A DNA stretch of 64,000 nt from Calditrichia bacterium (GCA_020635015.1 JACKAP010000018.1:4442-68441); one strand, 5' to 3'. Positions 33,985 through 42,535 are shown, numbered from the stretch's first letter. Notes: generated from the sequence alone by a model not told the origin. Program-made: numbers and translations.

Positions 33985-34178
33985 TAGAACGCGGATGACG
34001 CGGATGACGCTGATTTGCACGGATTTTTTTAAGTCGCTTCGCGAGGTGTTATCTAATATTTGCCGTAAAGGTGCAAAGCTGATGCAAAGAATACAGAGTT
34101 TTCTTAAGTCTTTGTCTTTTAACCTATTCAGTTATCCGTGAAAATCCGCGTCATCCGCGTCATCCGCGTTCTATTAAA
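33985..34178. repeat. Inverted-pair element with GCGGATGAC units
   Basis: AGAACGCGGATGACGCGGAT at the left recurs inverted at the right (ATCCGCGTCATCCGCGTTCT), about 120 bases apart. Together they bracket an AT-rich centre without genes. The remainder of 34179-34314 is the upstream region of the PorD-like gene and shows no clear promoter. Confidence 0.8.
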
Positions 34179-34314
34179 AAGTGCAACCCGCATTACACCT
34201 TGTTTCCCGCCGGGCGATTGCTTACATTTTCTCCCTGCCGTGAGGCCGGAACGAAAATCTTGCAAAAGCGTAGCAATCTGCAAAACCGATACAATACGGA
34301 AAGGTGATCCGGGC

Positions 34315-35190
34315 ATGAAATTTTTTTCGCTGAATCTGCTGCTGGGAGGACTTCTACTGCTGGCAACCAATGGTTTTGCGCAATCTTTTACCGCGCAGAT
34401 CGCGCTGCAGGCCGACCGCCTGCAGCCCCAGGACCAGGAGATCCTCTCGGAAATTCCCCGGGCGCTGGAGGATTACATCAACAATTACCGTTGGGCGGAT
34501 GATAATCAGGATATCAAGGTCAAGGCGCGGATCAATATCATCGTCGAGACTGTCACCACCCGGGGGTCGGAAAAACTCTTCCGCGGCCAGTTGCTGGCCC
34601 AGTCGGAAGCGGCGGGTAATTTTCTCGACAAGGCCTGCGAATTTCCCTACATCGAGGGGCAGTTTATGGAGCACCAGCGCCCGGTGTTCAATTCCCTGCT
34701 CTCGATCATCGATTATTACATCTATGTGCTGCTGGGAACGGAGATGGATACCTATATTATCAAGGGAGGCACTCCCTTCTTCGACCGCGCCCGCAATATT
34801 TGCGATGAGGGTCTAATCAGCAATTATTCGCTGGGCTGGAAGAGCCGGCTGGATGACCTGCAACTGATCACCGACGGTGACCACATATTCCTGCGCGATG
34901 CAATGTTTTATTTTTACGAAGGGCTGTTTTACGCCGAAGAGCGGCAGGACCGGGATAAGACCCCGGAATACTCCAAAAAGGTGGTGGAACTGTTGGGACA
35001 GATCGGCCGCCGCCGTCCCAACAGCAAGGTGCTCAAGCGTTTCCTCGATTCTCATTACAATGAGTTTTGCACCTTGTTCAAGTACGATGCCAATCGCAAT
35101 AATATGAACCAGATGATGCAGCTGGACAACCGCCACAGCGAGACCTATGAAAGCTGCAAGCTTGAGGGGAAAAAAGCCTTGCAGCGCTAA
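34315..35190 (+). CDS. DUF4835 / PorD-like protein linked to type IX secretion
   Basis: This protein has 291 residues from ATG 34315. The signal peptide is KFFSLNLLLGGLLLLATNGFA. The body follows the DUF4835 pattern: SFTAQIALQADRLQPQDQEI and DYINNYRW near the N-terminus, an FNSLLSIIDYYIYVLLG segment in the middle, and a helical C-terminal half with FLDSHYNEFCTLFK. DUF4835 proteins in Bacteroidetes are annotated as PorD, associated with T9SS and gliding. That fits a host that makes a T9SS-tagged protein at 16-20 kb. The gene ends tail-to-tail with ychF, the stops overlapping by two bases. Confidence 0.78.
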   Translation: MKFFSLNLLLGGLLLLATNGFAQSFTAQIALQADRLQPQDQEILSEIPRALEDYINNYRWADDNQDIKVKARINIIVETVTTRGSEKLFRGQLLAQSEAAGNFLDKACEFPYIEGQFMEHQRPVFNSLLSIIDYYIYVLLGTEMDTYIIKGGTPFFDRARNICDEGLISNYSLGWKSRLDDLQLITDGDHIFLRDAMFYFYEGLFYAEERQDRDKTPEYSKKVVELLGQIGRRRPNSKVLKRFLDSHYNEFCTLFKYDANRNNMNQMMQLDNRHSETYESCKLEGKKALQR

Positions 35191-36260
35191 ACGTTAAAGC
35201 GGATGTTCATGATATCGCCGTCTTTGACGATGTAGTTTTTCCCCTCCAGGCGCAGCACTCCGTGGTCGCGACATTTGGCCAGGGTCTGATGTGTCATGAA
35301 GTCCTCGTAATGCACCACTTCCGCGCGAATAAATCCCCGTTCCATATCGGTATGAATCGCACCGGCCGCTCCGGGGGCGGCGGTGTCCTGGCGGATCGTC
35401 CAGGCCCGGCATTCATCCTCTCCCACCGTAAAAAATGAGATCAGGCCGAGCAGCTCGAAGGAGGTGCGGATCAGCTTATTCAGCGCCGGCTCGACGATGC
35501 CGAGCTCTTCCAGGAACATTGCCCGGTCTTCTTCTTCCAGTTGAGCAATCTCCGCTTCCGCCTTGCCGCAGAGGGCGATCACCCGCACATTGGGCTTTTC
35601 GGCATGCCGGGCGGCAATCTCCGCGGCCTGGACGATGTCGGCTTCGTTGATATTCAGCACCAGCACCACCGGCTTGGCGGAGAGGAACTGGAAGCCGCGC
35701 AGCATGGTTTTTTCTTCCTCGGTGAAGGCGTGCTCGCGCAGGGGGCTCTCTTGCTCCAGGATCTCCTGGCAGCGCTTCAGCAGGGCCAGTTCGCGCAGCT
35801 TCTGGTCGTCTTTGGCCTTTTGTACCTGCTTCTGCAGCCGCTCGATGCGGTTTTCCACGATCGCCAGGTCGGAGAGCAGGAATTCCGCCTCCACGGTTTG
35901 GATATCCCGCTGGGGATCCACCTTGCCCGCCGGGTGGGGATGGAAGGTATCTTCAAAAGCACGGATCACCACGCAGAGGGCGGCAGTGTTCTTCAGCACT
36001 TGCAGGAACTGGGCGTCGAAACCTTTGGACTGGTCGCTGTCCATGCCGCCCACCTCAATGTATTCGATGGTAGCCGGTACTTTCTTCTTGGGATTGAAGA
36101 TGGCGGTCAATTTATCCAGCCGTTCGTCCGGCACTTTCACCACCCCGCGATGTACTTCCACTTTCCCCCCGCCGAAGGCCGCATCAGCCGGCTGCCCGGT
36201 CAGGGTGGCAAACAAGGTGGTCTTTCCCGATACCGGCAATCCGACAATGCCGACTTCCAT
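35187..36260 (-). CDS. ychF: Redox-regulated ATPase/GTPase YchF (OLA1 family)
   Basis: This 357-residue Obg-like P-loop NTPase has G1 VGLPVSGKTTLFATLTG (5-21), then YIEVGGMD in place of the DxxG strand, a central coiled-coil region (about 125-175) and the C-terminal TGS domain, ending GKNYIVKDGDIMNIRFNV. The G4-like motif (VLNINEAD) lacks the canonical NKxD, as expected for YchF, which prefers ATP. YchF binds ribosomes and affects stress responses in several bacteria. The upstream region is filled with repeats. Confidence 0.95.
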   Translation of the reverse strand: MEVGIVGLPVSGKTTLFATLTGQPADAAFGGGKVEVHRGVVKVPDERLDKLTAIFNPKKKVPATIEYIEVGGMDSDQSKGFDAQFLQVLKNTAALCVVIRAFEDTFHPHPAGKVDPQRDIQTVEAEFLLSDLAIVENRIERLQKQVQKAKDDQKLRELALLKRCQEILEQESPLREHAFTEEEKTMLRGFQFLSAKPVVLVLNINEADIVQAAEIAARHAEKPNVRVIALCGKAEAEIAQLEEEDRAMFLEELGIVEPALNKLIRTSFELLGLISFFTVGEDECRAWTIRQDTAAPGAAGAIHTDMERGFIRAEVVHYEDFMTHQTLAKCRDHGVLRLEGKNYIVKDGDIMNIRFNV

Positions 36261-36279
36261 AGTGTTCTCCTTTTCTTTT

Positions 36280-36320
36280 TGCTGAGGGCTGAGGCTGAGG
36301 CTGAGGGCTGAGGGCTGAAA
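36280..36320. repeat. GAGGCTGAGGGCT tandem repeat upstream of ychF
   Basis: Six irregular units of CTGAGGGCTGAGG occupy the ychF leader on the minus strand (CAGCCCTCAGC). They begin about 20 bases before the start codon, so they are probably transcribed. Confidence 0.85.
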
Positions 36321-36359
36321 ATGTTAAAAAATACTTGCGCACAATAACATTTTAATTTT

Positions 36360-36440
36360 CTTCGCTCTTCGCTCTTCGCTCTTCGCTCTTCGCTCTTCGC
36401 TCTTCGCTCTTCGCTCTTCGCTCTTCGCTCTTCGCTCTTC
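36360..36440. repeat. CTCTTCG heptamer microsatellite
   Basis: Eleven or so uninterrupted TTCGCTC units run without a mismatch until TCTATCC. The perfect repetition suggests recent expansion or high mutability. Confidence 0.97.
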
Positions 36441-36535
36441 TATCCGGCGCACAATTTAGAGAAGTTGCTGCCTAAATCCAATGTAAATTGATTAAACTCA
36501 TTTCCCTTGACAAGCATGTTGGGGAGATTTAACAT

Positions 36536-36648
36536 GATGGGTGGATGGGTGGATGGGTGGATGGGTGGATGGGTGGATGGGTGGATGGGTGGATGGGTGG
36601 ATGGGTGGATGGATGGGTGGGTGAATGGTTGGATGGGTGGATGGGTAA
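36536..36648. repeat. GGATGGGT octamer microsatellite
   Basis: About 14 units of GGATGGGT and GGATGGAT sit between ychF and rnhB. A complementary stretch (ACCCATCCATCCAC) follows at about 36789-36802. The intervening bases contain GACGCTCCGCGTCGAGCG-type palindromes. No gene is seen between 36261 and 36844. Confidence 0.95.
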
Positions 36649-36844
36649 AAGATCTGGTGCTACGCTCTGCGTGGTACCCGGTCTTTCGACGCTCCGCGTC
36701 GAGCGCGCTCGATTTGGACTTTGGCTGAGGTGACGCAGAGCGTCACGATGCACATTCGACGCGGAGCATCGAACGAGAACGTATTTTCTACCCATCCATC
36801 CACAAATAATTTCCGAACTTACGCCTAATATCACGGAGCACAAA

Positions 36845-37474
36845 ATGTCTACTCCCGTTCCCGAATTATTACAATTCGAGCACCTCATCTGGCAGGAGCA
36901 AATCACCCATATCGCCGGGATCGACGAGGCCGGTCGGGGGCCGCTGGCCGGGCCGGTGGTGGCGGCGGCGGTGATCTTTCCGCCCTATCATTATATCGAG
37001 GGGGTAAAAGATTCTAAACAATTGTCGGAGAAGCAGCGTGAGCGGTTTTATGATCTGATTACCGAACAGGCGCTGGCTTACGGGATCGGGATTGTGGATC
37101 ATGCCGAAATCGACCGGATCAACATTCGCCAGGCCACCTTCAAGGCGATGCGCATGGCGATCGGTTCCCTGTCGCAGAATCCGCAATACCTGCTGATCGA
37201 CGGCGAGGAACTGCCGGACCGGATCTATCCCCAGGAGGCGCTGGTAAAGGGGGACGGGCGGAGCTTCACCATCGCGGCGGCTTCGATTCTGGCCAAGGTG
37301 ACCCGCGACCGCCGGATGCTCGAATATCACCGGGAGTATCCCCGCTACGGCTTCGACCGCCACAAAGGCTACGGCACGGCCTTTCACCGGGAGATAATCC
37401 GTAAATACGGCCCCTGCCCGGTGCACCGGCGATCGTTTTTGAAGAACATCCTGGGATCGTCCGCTGGGGAGTAG
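36845..37474 (+). CDS. rnhB: Ribonuclease HII
   Basis: This 209-residue enzyme has the start ATG behind CGGAGCAC. The active site is seen in AGIDEAGRGPLAGPVVAAAV (Asp and Glu of the DEAGRG motif), the later Asp of LLIDGEELP, and the C-terminal acidic site after ILAKVTRDR. The tail has the family motif YGFDRHKGYGTAFH, which contacts the RNA-DNA junction. It removes ribonucleotides and primers from DNA. It has no operon partner; the start lies just after a microsatellite block. Confidence 0.96.
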   Translation: MSTPVPELLQFEHLIWQEQITHIAGIDEAGRGPLAGPVVAAAVIFPPYHYIEGVKDSKQLSEKQRERFYDLITEQALAYGIGIVDHAEIDRINIRQATFKAMRMAIGSLSQNPQYLLIDGEELPDRIYPQEALVKGDGRSFTIAAASILAKVTRDRRMLEYHREYPRYGFDRHKGYGTAFHREIIRKYGPCPVHRRSFLKNILGSSAGE

Positions 37475-37506
37475 CTGATACTTTAAGCCTGTTTGGCATT
37501 GGACAT

Positions 37507-37637
37507 TAGCCACAGAGGCACAGAGCTCACAGAGTCTTTGTCCTTAACTGACAATTCGAGCCATGCACTGTTCCAACTGAGAACTAACGACTGAAAACTG
37601 ACAACCAACTCTGTGCCCTCTGTGTCTCTGTGGCTAC
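37507..37637. repeat. Inverted-pair element with GCCACAGAGGCACAGAG ends
   Basis: AGCCACAGAGGCACAGAGCT at the left and CTCTGTGTCTCTGTGGCTAC at the right are inverted copies about 90 bases apart. The centre carries ACTGAGAACTAAC-like words. Related ends occur at 40019-40046 and 43062-43143. Confidence 0.85.
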
Positions 37638-37653
37638 AAACTGGTTAAAATAT

Positions 37654-38076
37654 CTATTTTTTCTCCCGCATCCGGTTGGCAATTTGTTCGATCTCTTCCG
37701 GTGTGTACAACTTCCCCTCGCCGATGCCGGGGCAATCGTGAGCGGTCAGCTTCCAGCGGTAGGGCGACTTAATGTTCTCCGGCCAGAAAGGGAAGGTGCG
37801 GCACTGCAATGGTCGCACCGGATAGACGCTGCACCGCTCATCCTTCAGGAAAATGCATCCGCCTCCTGCTTCCGATTTCAACTGGAATCCGTCGCCCTGC
37901 TCGTTTAAATCGGCATATTGCTCCAGAAATTGCGTTTCGGCGATCCCCAGGAAAGCGGCGATGCGGGTGAGTTCGGCTTCGCTGACATCGACATAGCCGT
38001 CGGGATGGGAACAGCAGTTGCCGCAGTTGGTGCACTCGAAATGCAGCCCGTCTTTATAAAATTTATCCGTTTTCAT
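37654..38076 (-). CDS. YkgJ-type cysteine cluster protein (UPF0153)
   Basis: This 140-residue protein has the cysteine pattern FECTNCGNCCSHPDG near the N-terminus (about 14-28), a further Cys in GGCIFL, then CSVYPVRPLQCRTFPFWP and a last Cys in HDCPGIGEG. This matches the UPF0153/YkgJ family, thought to bind zinc or iron-sulfur. The molecular function is unsettled. The start overlaps the stop of the preceding DUF1232 gene by 14 bases, so the two are co-translated. Confidence 0.9.
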   Translation of the reverse strand: MKTDKFYKDGLHFECTNCGNCCSHPDGYVDVSEAELTRIAAFLGIAETQFLEQYADLNEQGDGFQLKSEAGGGCIFLKDERCSVYPVRPLQCRTFPFWPENIKSPYRWKLTAHDCPGIGEGKLYTPEEIEQIANRMREKK

Positions 38077-38482
38077 GATCCTCGGCAGGCGGCTCGTCCT
38101 GGTGCAGAAAACCCTGGTAGCGGCGCATCTCCTCCCGCAGCGACTCGACCACGAAGCCGATCACGGCAGCATCATCGACAAAGCCGAGCAGGGGCAGAAA
38201 ATCCGGGACCAGGTCGAGGGGATTGACAAAATACACCACCGCCGCTGCCGCCGTCAGAAGTGCCCGCCAGGGCATCTCCCGGTATTCGCCGGAGGCGTAA
38301 GCGCGGATCATCGAGATCAGCAGCTCCAGTTCGTCGAGCACTTTGCGAAGGCGGTGACGGTGTTTGCGGACTTTGGCGCCGGCATCTTCCAGCATTCGGC
38401 GCAACTGCTCATGCTGCCGGATCACTTCACGAGCCTGGGCTTCCGCGTCGGCATATCCGGGAGGCTGGTGGTTATTTCCCAT
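38063..38482 (-). CDS. DUF1232 (YkvA-like) membrane-associated protein
   Basis: This 139-residue protein has a helical first half with basic residues, then the DUF1232 core AVVYFVNPLDLVPDFLPLLG followed by FVDDAAVIGFVVESLREE. The family comprises small membrane-associated proteins of unknown role. It is the first gene of a two-gene unit with the YkgJ-type protein. No clear ribosome site precedes the ATG. Confidence 0.88.
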   Translation of the reverse strand: MGNNHQPPGYADAEAQAREVIRQHEQLRRMLEDAGAKVRKHRHRLRKVLDELELLISMIRAYASGEYREMPWRALLTAAAAVVYFVNPLDLVPDFLPLLGFVDDAAVIGFVVESLREEMRRYQGFLHQDEPPAEDHENG

Positions 38483-38664
38483 GGTATTTTTGATCGCTTA
38501 AAATGTGATACATCATAAGATTTCTTACCTGCGGAACCGCTAGATTTCAGCGAATGCTGAATATCACCCGTTTTCCGGGCAGGCCTTCAAATGTAAGCAA
38601 TTTTTTCAGGGAAATTGAAAACCTGTTTTTTTTTATTCGCTTTGAACTTAATTTCACTTCCATC

Positions 38665-39345
38665 ATGAATGTAAATGTGCTGCGAGTTTTAGTTGCAATC
38701 CTGTGCCTGGTCGGATCGGTCGGATACGGTCAGGCGATGATCTATGCCATCGGAAAATTCCTGCGGGTGCCCAACACCCTGATGTGGCTTGGGCTGGGGG
38801 CGGCTTCATATATCCTGCTTTACCTGTCTTACTTTTCCCGCCGGGAAAAATTTTGGAGCGTCTTCGAGCATGAGCTGACCCATGCCCTGTTTGCGATCCT
38901 GTTTTTTCGGAAAGTGCATGCCTTCGAGGTGAAGCGGGGGGCGGGGGGATCGGTTAAAATTGACAGCAATAACTTTATTGTCGGCCTTTCCCCTTATTTT
39001 TTCCCGTTACTGGCAGTGCCGATCGTGCTGATAAAGCCTTCCTTCAGCTTCCAGCATCAGGCCGTCTTCAACGGTTTGCTGGGATATACCTTGATGTTTC
39101 ACCTGGTACACCTGGTCAAAGAATTCCACCCGCAGCAGCCCGACATCAAGAAACACGGCATGCTTTTTTCTATTGTGGTGCTGCTGTTCTTCAACCTCTT
39201 TTTCATCGGATTGGCTATCGCCTCCCTGGGCGGAAATTGGAACGATATGAGTTATTTCCTCCGCCTGGGATATTATGAGAGCATTCTCTTCGTTAAGAAA
39301 ACCTGGCATATCTTCTATCAACAATCCGTCGGGAAATATACTTGA
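38665..39345 (+). CDS. Membrane metalloprotease-like protein with HExxH (M50-like)
   Basis: The start is set at ATG 38665, giving 226 residues with about five membrane segments. An ATG at 38554 would add 37 residues that look like untranslated sequence. The motif FEHELTHALFAILF (HELTH at 69-73) inside a membrane helix is the zinc site of intramembrane or membrane-bound M50-like proteases. A GLSPYFFPLLAVPIVL stretch follows, where M50 proteins have the third ligand region. No clear Asp ligand (LDG) is evident, so catalytic activity is uncertain. Its neighbours give no hint of a substrate. Confidence 0.65.
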   Translation: MNVNVLRVLVAILCLVGSVGYGQAMIYAIGKFLRVPNTLMWLGLGAASYILLYLSYFSRREKFWSVFEHELTHALFAILFFRKVHAFEVKRGAGGSVKIDSNNFIVGLSPYFFPLLAVPIVLIKPSFSFQHQAVFNGLLGYTLMFHLVHLVKEFHPQQPDIKKHGMLFSIVVLLFFNLFFIGLAIASLGGNWNDMSYFLRLGYYESILFVKKTWHIFYQQSVGKYT

Positions 39346-39350
39346 TGGGT

Positions 39351-39836
39351 TTATGAGTTGATCGATGCGGCCTTCTTAATAAACGGATAAACCCGCGCTA
39401 CTTCCCGGGAGATGATCCGGAAGGTCTCCCGATAAGCTTCGATCGCCATGCCGTAAGGATCGGCGATGCTCAGAGATTGCGGATGCGGGGCCTGATATTC
39501 CCGCAGGGTGAATATTTTGCCGGCCAGATGGGGGAAGACGCCGGCCAGATCCGCTTTATGCTGGGTGCTCATGCATAAAACCAGGTCGGCATTGTTCATG
39601 ATGCTTGCATGAACCATCCGGGAACGATGGGAGGATGCATTCAGACCGTGCTCCCGGCAGACCTCCAGACTGTTGGGGGCAGCCGGATGGCCGTCGATCG
39701 CCCAAGTGCCGGCGGAGGAAACAGCGATGCGCGCCTCCAGGCTGTCCTGTGTTACCAGATGCTTCAAGTAATATTCCGCCATCGGGGTGCGGCAGATGTT
39801 GGCGGTGCAGATGAACAGGACGTTATACAAGCGCAT
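39351..39836 (-). CDS. Low-molecular-weight protein-tyrosine phosphatase
   Basis: This 161-residue protein has the P-loop CTANICR with nucleophile Cys10 and Arg16, followed by TPMAE. The general-acid loop is IADPYG, with the Asp about 35 residues before the C-terminus. This is the complete LMW-PTP/ArsC-like catalytic set. In Gram-negative bacteria such enzymes often act on tyrosine kinases of polysaccharide export; no such kinase is in this window. Arsenate reductase is a less likely alternative. The stop is only 5 bases from the convergent membrane protease gene. Confidence 0.9.
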   Translation of the reverse strand: MRLYNVLFICTANICRTPMAEYYLKHLVTQDSLEARIAVSSAGTWAIDGHPAAPNSLEVCREHGLNASSHRSRMVHASIMNNADLVLCMSTQHKADLAGVFPHLAGKIFTLREYQAPHPQSLSIADPYGMAIEAYRETFRIISREVARVYPFIKKAASINS

Positions 39837-40018
39837 AATAATCGATGATGAATAGATGCATAAAGAAAAGGATTAGGGAAAAAGGATAAAGTTTTTGGTT
39901 TTACCGGGATTGAAAACGGGCGATATCCCTTATCCACCTGCCGGCATATGCGGTTTTCACCGCATGAAAGATTATACCGATTATCTCCCAAAAACGCAAC
40001 TGTTGCCGTAGAATAATC

Positions 40019-40046
40019 TCTGTGTGCTCTGTGTCTCTGTGGCAAT
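40019..40046. repeat. CTCTGTGTCTCTGTGGCAAT repeat end
   Basis: A single, unpaired copy of the CACAGAG family lies downstream of the TsaC/YrdC-family gene. The rest of the 39837-40082 gap shows no gene. Confidence 0.7.
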
Positions 40047-40082
40047 AATATATGATGTTGAGAATGCCATACGCCGCTGCGT

Positions 40083-40736
40083 TTAGCCAAGTGCCTCGAA
40101 GAGAGCGGCGAAGCGCTCAGGGGGAAAAGCGCCCGGGCGCAGGATCTGGTATTGGCGCCGCTCCACATCCACCCGCACGACGGTGGAGGGCACCTGAAAC
40201 TGGCAGGGGCCGCTGTCCAACACCAGGTCAGCGCCGGCGGCGATGGCCGGATCGAGCCCGGCGGCGTCTGCCGGGGTGGGCTGGCCGGAGATGTTGGCAC
40301 TGGTGGTGATCAGTGCCACGCCGCTCTGCGCCACCAACTGGCGGCTGATCCGGTGGTCGGGCATGCGGATGCCCACCTCGGGAAACTGGTTCCAATAGGC
40401 CGGAGTGAGTGGGCGGCGCCGGGGCAGCACCAGGGTGATTGCGCCCGGGAACACCGCCGCCAGCAGCGCCTGCAGCGCCGGATGGTCCCAGCCGGTGAAG
40501 TCCGCCACCGCCGCGATTGCCGGCACCATGATCGAATAGGGTTGCCCGGCCGGCCGGCCTTTTAGCCGGGAGACCTTCTCCAGCGCTGCCGGATCGTTCC
40601 ATACTGCTGCCAGTCCGTAGACCGTCTCGGTGGCATGCACGATGACGCCGGACCGGCGCAGCACGTCTGCTGCCCGTGCCAGCACGGCGTCATCGGGATG
40701 GTCGGAGTTGATCGAGATGGTGTTGATTTTGTTCAT
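40083..40736 (-). CDS. tsaC: YrdC/Sua5-type L-threonylcarbamoyladenylate synthase
   Basis: This 217-residue protein has the YrdC fold signatures: TETVYGLAA (36-44), the nucleotide-binding LKGRPAGQPYSIMV, FPGAITLVLPRR, GIRMPDH and LITTSANISGQPTP, which closes the active site. It makes threonylcarbamoyl-AMP for the t6A37 modification of ANN-decoding tRNAs. Length fits the single-domain TsaC form; no Sua5 C-terminal domain is present. The gene is preceded by a TGGGTTGATGGGTGAA repeat. Confidence 0.93.
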   Translation of the reverse strand: MNKINTISINSDHPDDAVLARAADVLRRSGVIVHATETVYGLAAVWNDPAALEKVSRLKGRPAGQPYSIMVPAIAAVADFTGWDHPALQALLAAVFPGAITLVLPRRRPLTPAYWNQFPEVGIRMPDHRISRQLVAQSGVALITTSANISGQPTPADAAGLDPAIAAGADLVLDSGPCQFQVPSTVVRVDVERRQYQILRPGAFPPERFAALFEALG

Positions 40737-40865
40737 GGGTGAATGGGTTGATGAGTGAATGGGTTGATGGGTGAATGGGTTGATGAGTTAATGGGTTCAT
40801 GGGTGAAAGGGGGCGAGTCGCGACTTGATCCTACGTCCGTTTTTCCCCATTAACCCATTAACCCA
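40737..40865. repeat. ATGGGTTGATG octamer-like repeats with inverted end
   Basis: Irregular GAATGGGTTGATGGGT units (40737-40808) and CATTAACCCATTAACCCATT (40848-40867) lie on either side of an imperfect GTCGCGAC core. This resembles the element that carries the 28-bp palindrome at 13351 and 49600. Confidence 0.85.
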
Positions 40866-41915
40866 TTAACCTCTGTTCAAAACGTCTTTTACCGCTTCAT
40901 ATACCATTTCTGCGCGAATTCCCTTCATGCATTCAAATGTCCCAATCGGGCATTGCTGGCCGCCGTGTATGCCGCAGGGACGGCAGGAGAGGCCATTGAT
41001 CTCCACCACCCGGTCTTTATCGCCATAGGGATAGAAGCCGAATGCCGGGACGGTAGCGCCGAAGATCGCCACCACCGGCGTGCCTACCGCCACTGCCAGG
41101 TGCATGGGGGCGCTGTCATTGCTGACCAGCAGGCGGCAGCCGCGGATCAGCAGGGCAGACTGGCGCGGGGTCAACTGCCCGGCGGCAGAAAGCGGCCGAC
41201 TTTTAGTCTGTTGTTGAATTTCCGTGATGACGGCATCATCGGCTGGGCCGCCGACCAGCACTACCCGGTAGCGGTCGGCCAGCCGGTCGGCCAGCCGGGC
41301 AAATTCCTCCGGAATCCAGCGCTTGGTGGCCCATACCGATCCCGGGGCCATGGCAATCAGCGCCTCGTTTTCCCCGATAGAGTTGGTGCGGCGCCATTCG
41401 GCAAGCGCTGAATCATCTGCTTCGTTGAAGTAGATCCGGGGAAAGACCTTCTGCTGCGGATCGACGCCGAATGGTGTCAGCAGGTGCAGGTTGCGGTTGA
41501 TCTCGTGCACGCCGGCGGGGTAGGGGATCGCCTGATGGAACAGGAAGGCGCCGGCGCTGCGGTCGAAGCCGATCCGCCGGGGAATGCCCGCCCCGGCGGT
41601 CAGCAGGGCGCTGCGGATCGAGCGGTGCGGTACCAGCGCCAGATCGTAGCGCTTTCGGCGCAGGCGCTGCATCAGGCGTAAGAAGCTGCCCGCGCCACGA
41701 TCCCGCCCGCGCTTGTCGAAGATGATCAGGTCTGTGATGTCCCGATGGGTTTCGAGAATATTCCCCGCCGCCGGAATTGCCAGGAAATCGACCTGCGCTT
41801 CCGGGAAGTGCGCCTTGACGGTTTGCAACAGGGGCAGGGTAAGGATGACATCCCCCAAAAAAGCGCTTTGCAAGATGAGAATCCGTTGAAGTTGATTTTG
41901 ATCAAAATGGCTCAT
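40866..41915 (-). CDS. waaF: Heptosyltransferase (glycosyltransferase family 9, WaaF-like)
   Basis: This 349-residue GT-B protein has the N-terminal motif ILILQSAFLGDVILTLPLL (12-30), with the catalytic Asp of the GDV turn, and the donor half MAPGSVWATKRWIPEEF. The family motif SNDSAPMHLAVAVGTPVVAIFG forms the ADP-heptose site, and a C-terminal Cys-rich segment (SCRPCGIHGGQQC) follows. It adds heptose to the inner core of lipopolysaccharide, so the host has an LPS outer membrane. WaaF versus other GT9 members cannot be told with certainty. Confidence 0.88.
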   Translation of the reverse strand: MSHFDQNQLQRILILQSAFLGDVILTLPLLQTVKAHFPEAQVDFLAIPAAGNILETHRDITDLIIFDKRGRDRGAGSFLRLMQRLRRKRYDLALVPHRSIRSALLTAGAGIPRRIGFDRSAGAFLFHQAIPYPAGVHEINRNLHLLTPFGVDPQQKVFPRIYFNEADDSALAEWRRTNSIGENEALIAMAPGSVWATKRWIPEEFARLADRLADRYRVVLVGGPADDAVITEIQQQTKSRPLSAAGQLTPRQSALLIRGCRLLVSNDSAPMHLAVAVGTPVVAIFGATVPAFGFYPYGDKDRVVEINGLSCRPCGIHGGQQCPIGTFECMKGIRAEMVYEAVKDVLNRG

Positions 41916-42322
41916 AAATCGGCGCTTTTTGGGGTGGTTTTCGGGGGTTTTGACCTTGCTAAAGGGTTAAATATCAGCGCTGTAGCGCGGGCTGGAAACG
42001 CTGCAAGCCCTTGCAGGGTAAGGGCTGCGGCGCTGCCTGTGATGGTAGTCAAGCCGTGCTGTCTGGATCACGCCGGAATTGCAATTTGGCAAGCGGTTGT
42101 TGGCCCTATTGTTAAATTAGAAAAAATTTTAACAAGATGTTTTTTATAGATATAGCGCTGTTTTATCCGGTAGGGGCACTGCTGATTTTTATCGATTGGA
42201 AAATGGCGGCAAAGATTTGGGAATCGCATTCTGGTCGCGGAATATGTTAATCCAATCAACATCTTATACACAAAATTGAATTATACTTGTATAGCACATT
42301 TAACAAAGCAGGAGGTAGTCAG
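41916..42322. other. Divergent intergenic region with GC-palindrome cluster
   Basis: This 407-base gap lies between waaF (minus) and the 70-residue gene (plus). Positions 41970-42040 hold GC-rich inverted words (CAGCGCTGTAGCGCG, TGCAAGCCCTTGCA, GGGCTGCGGCGCTG), possibly a structured RNA or an element end. The remainder is AT-rich and probably contains the promoters; a TATACT hexamer at 42282 lacks a good -35 partner. Confidence 0.4.
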
Positions 42323-42535
42323 ATGAAATCATTGACACAGATTCGCAAGGCTTACGAAGAGAATTATCAGAAAATGATCGACGTCATCCAGGCCATGGGC
42401 GGCGACGACTGTATCAAGCTTCATCGTAAAAGCAAATCCCAGCTTTACCGCCAATTAAAAGATCTGCAGCGCCATGAGCATTACCTGGATGAGCTGGAGA
42501 ATCGCCTGCTCACCCATCAGACCATGGTTCACTGA
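42323..42535 (+). CDS. Small basic helical protein, unknown
   Basis: This 70-residue protein starts at ATG 42323, 6 bases after AGGAGGT, one of the best ribosome sites in the window. It is predicted all-helical, rich in Lys, Arg, His and Gln. A single Cys lies in GGDDCIKLHRKSK and a probable coiled coil in YRQLKDLQRHEHYLDELENR. I recognise no family. It has no co-directional neighbour. The good translation start argues that it is real. Confidence 0.65.
   Translation: MKSLTQIRKAYEENYQKMIDVIQAMGGDDCIKLHRKSKSQLYRQLKDLQRHEHYLDELENRLLTHQTMVH

Noticed and set aside
36507..36733. Gly/Trp-rich repeat protein frame (GGWVDGWM units)
   Set aside because: It is a translation of the GGATGGGT octamer array; the frame has no ribosome site and ends soon after the array.
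41970..42040. Possible insertion-sequence end or structured RNA
   Set aside because: GC palindromes are present, but no transposase remnant, target duplication or known RNA consensus could be recognised.
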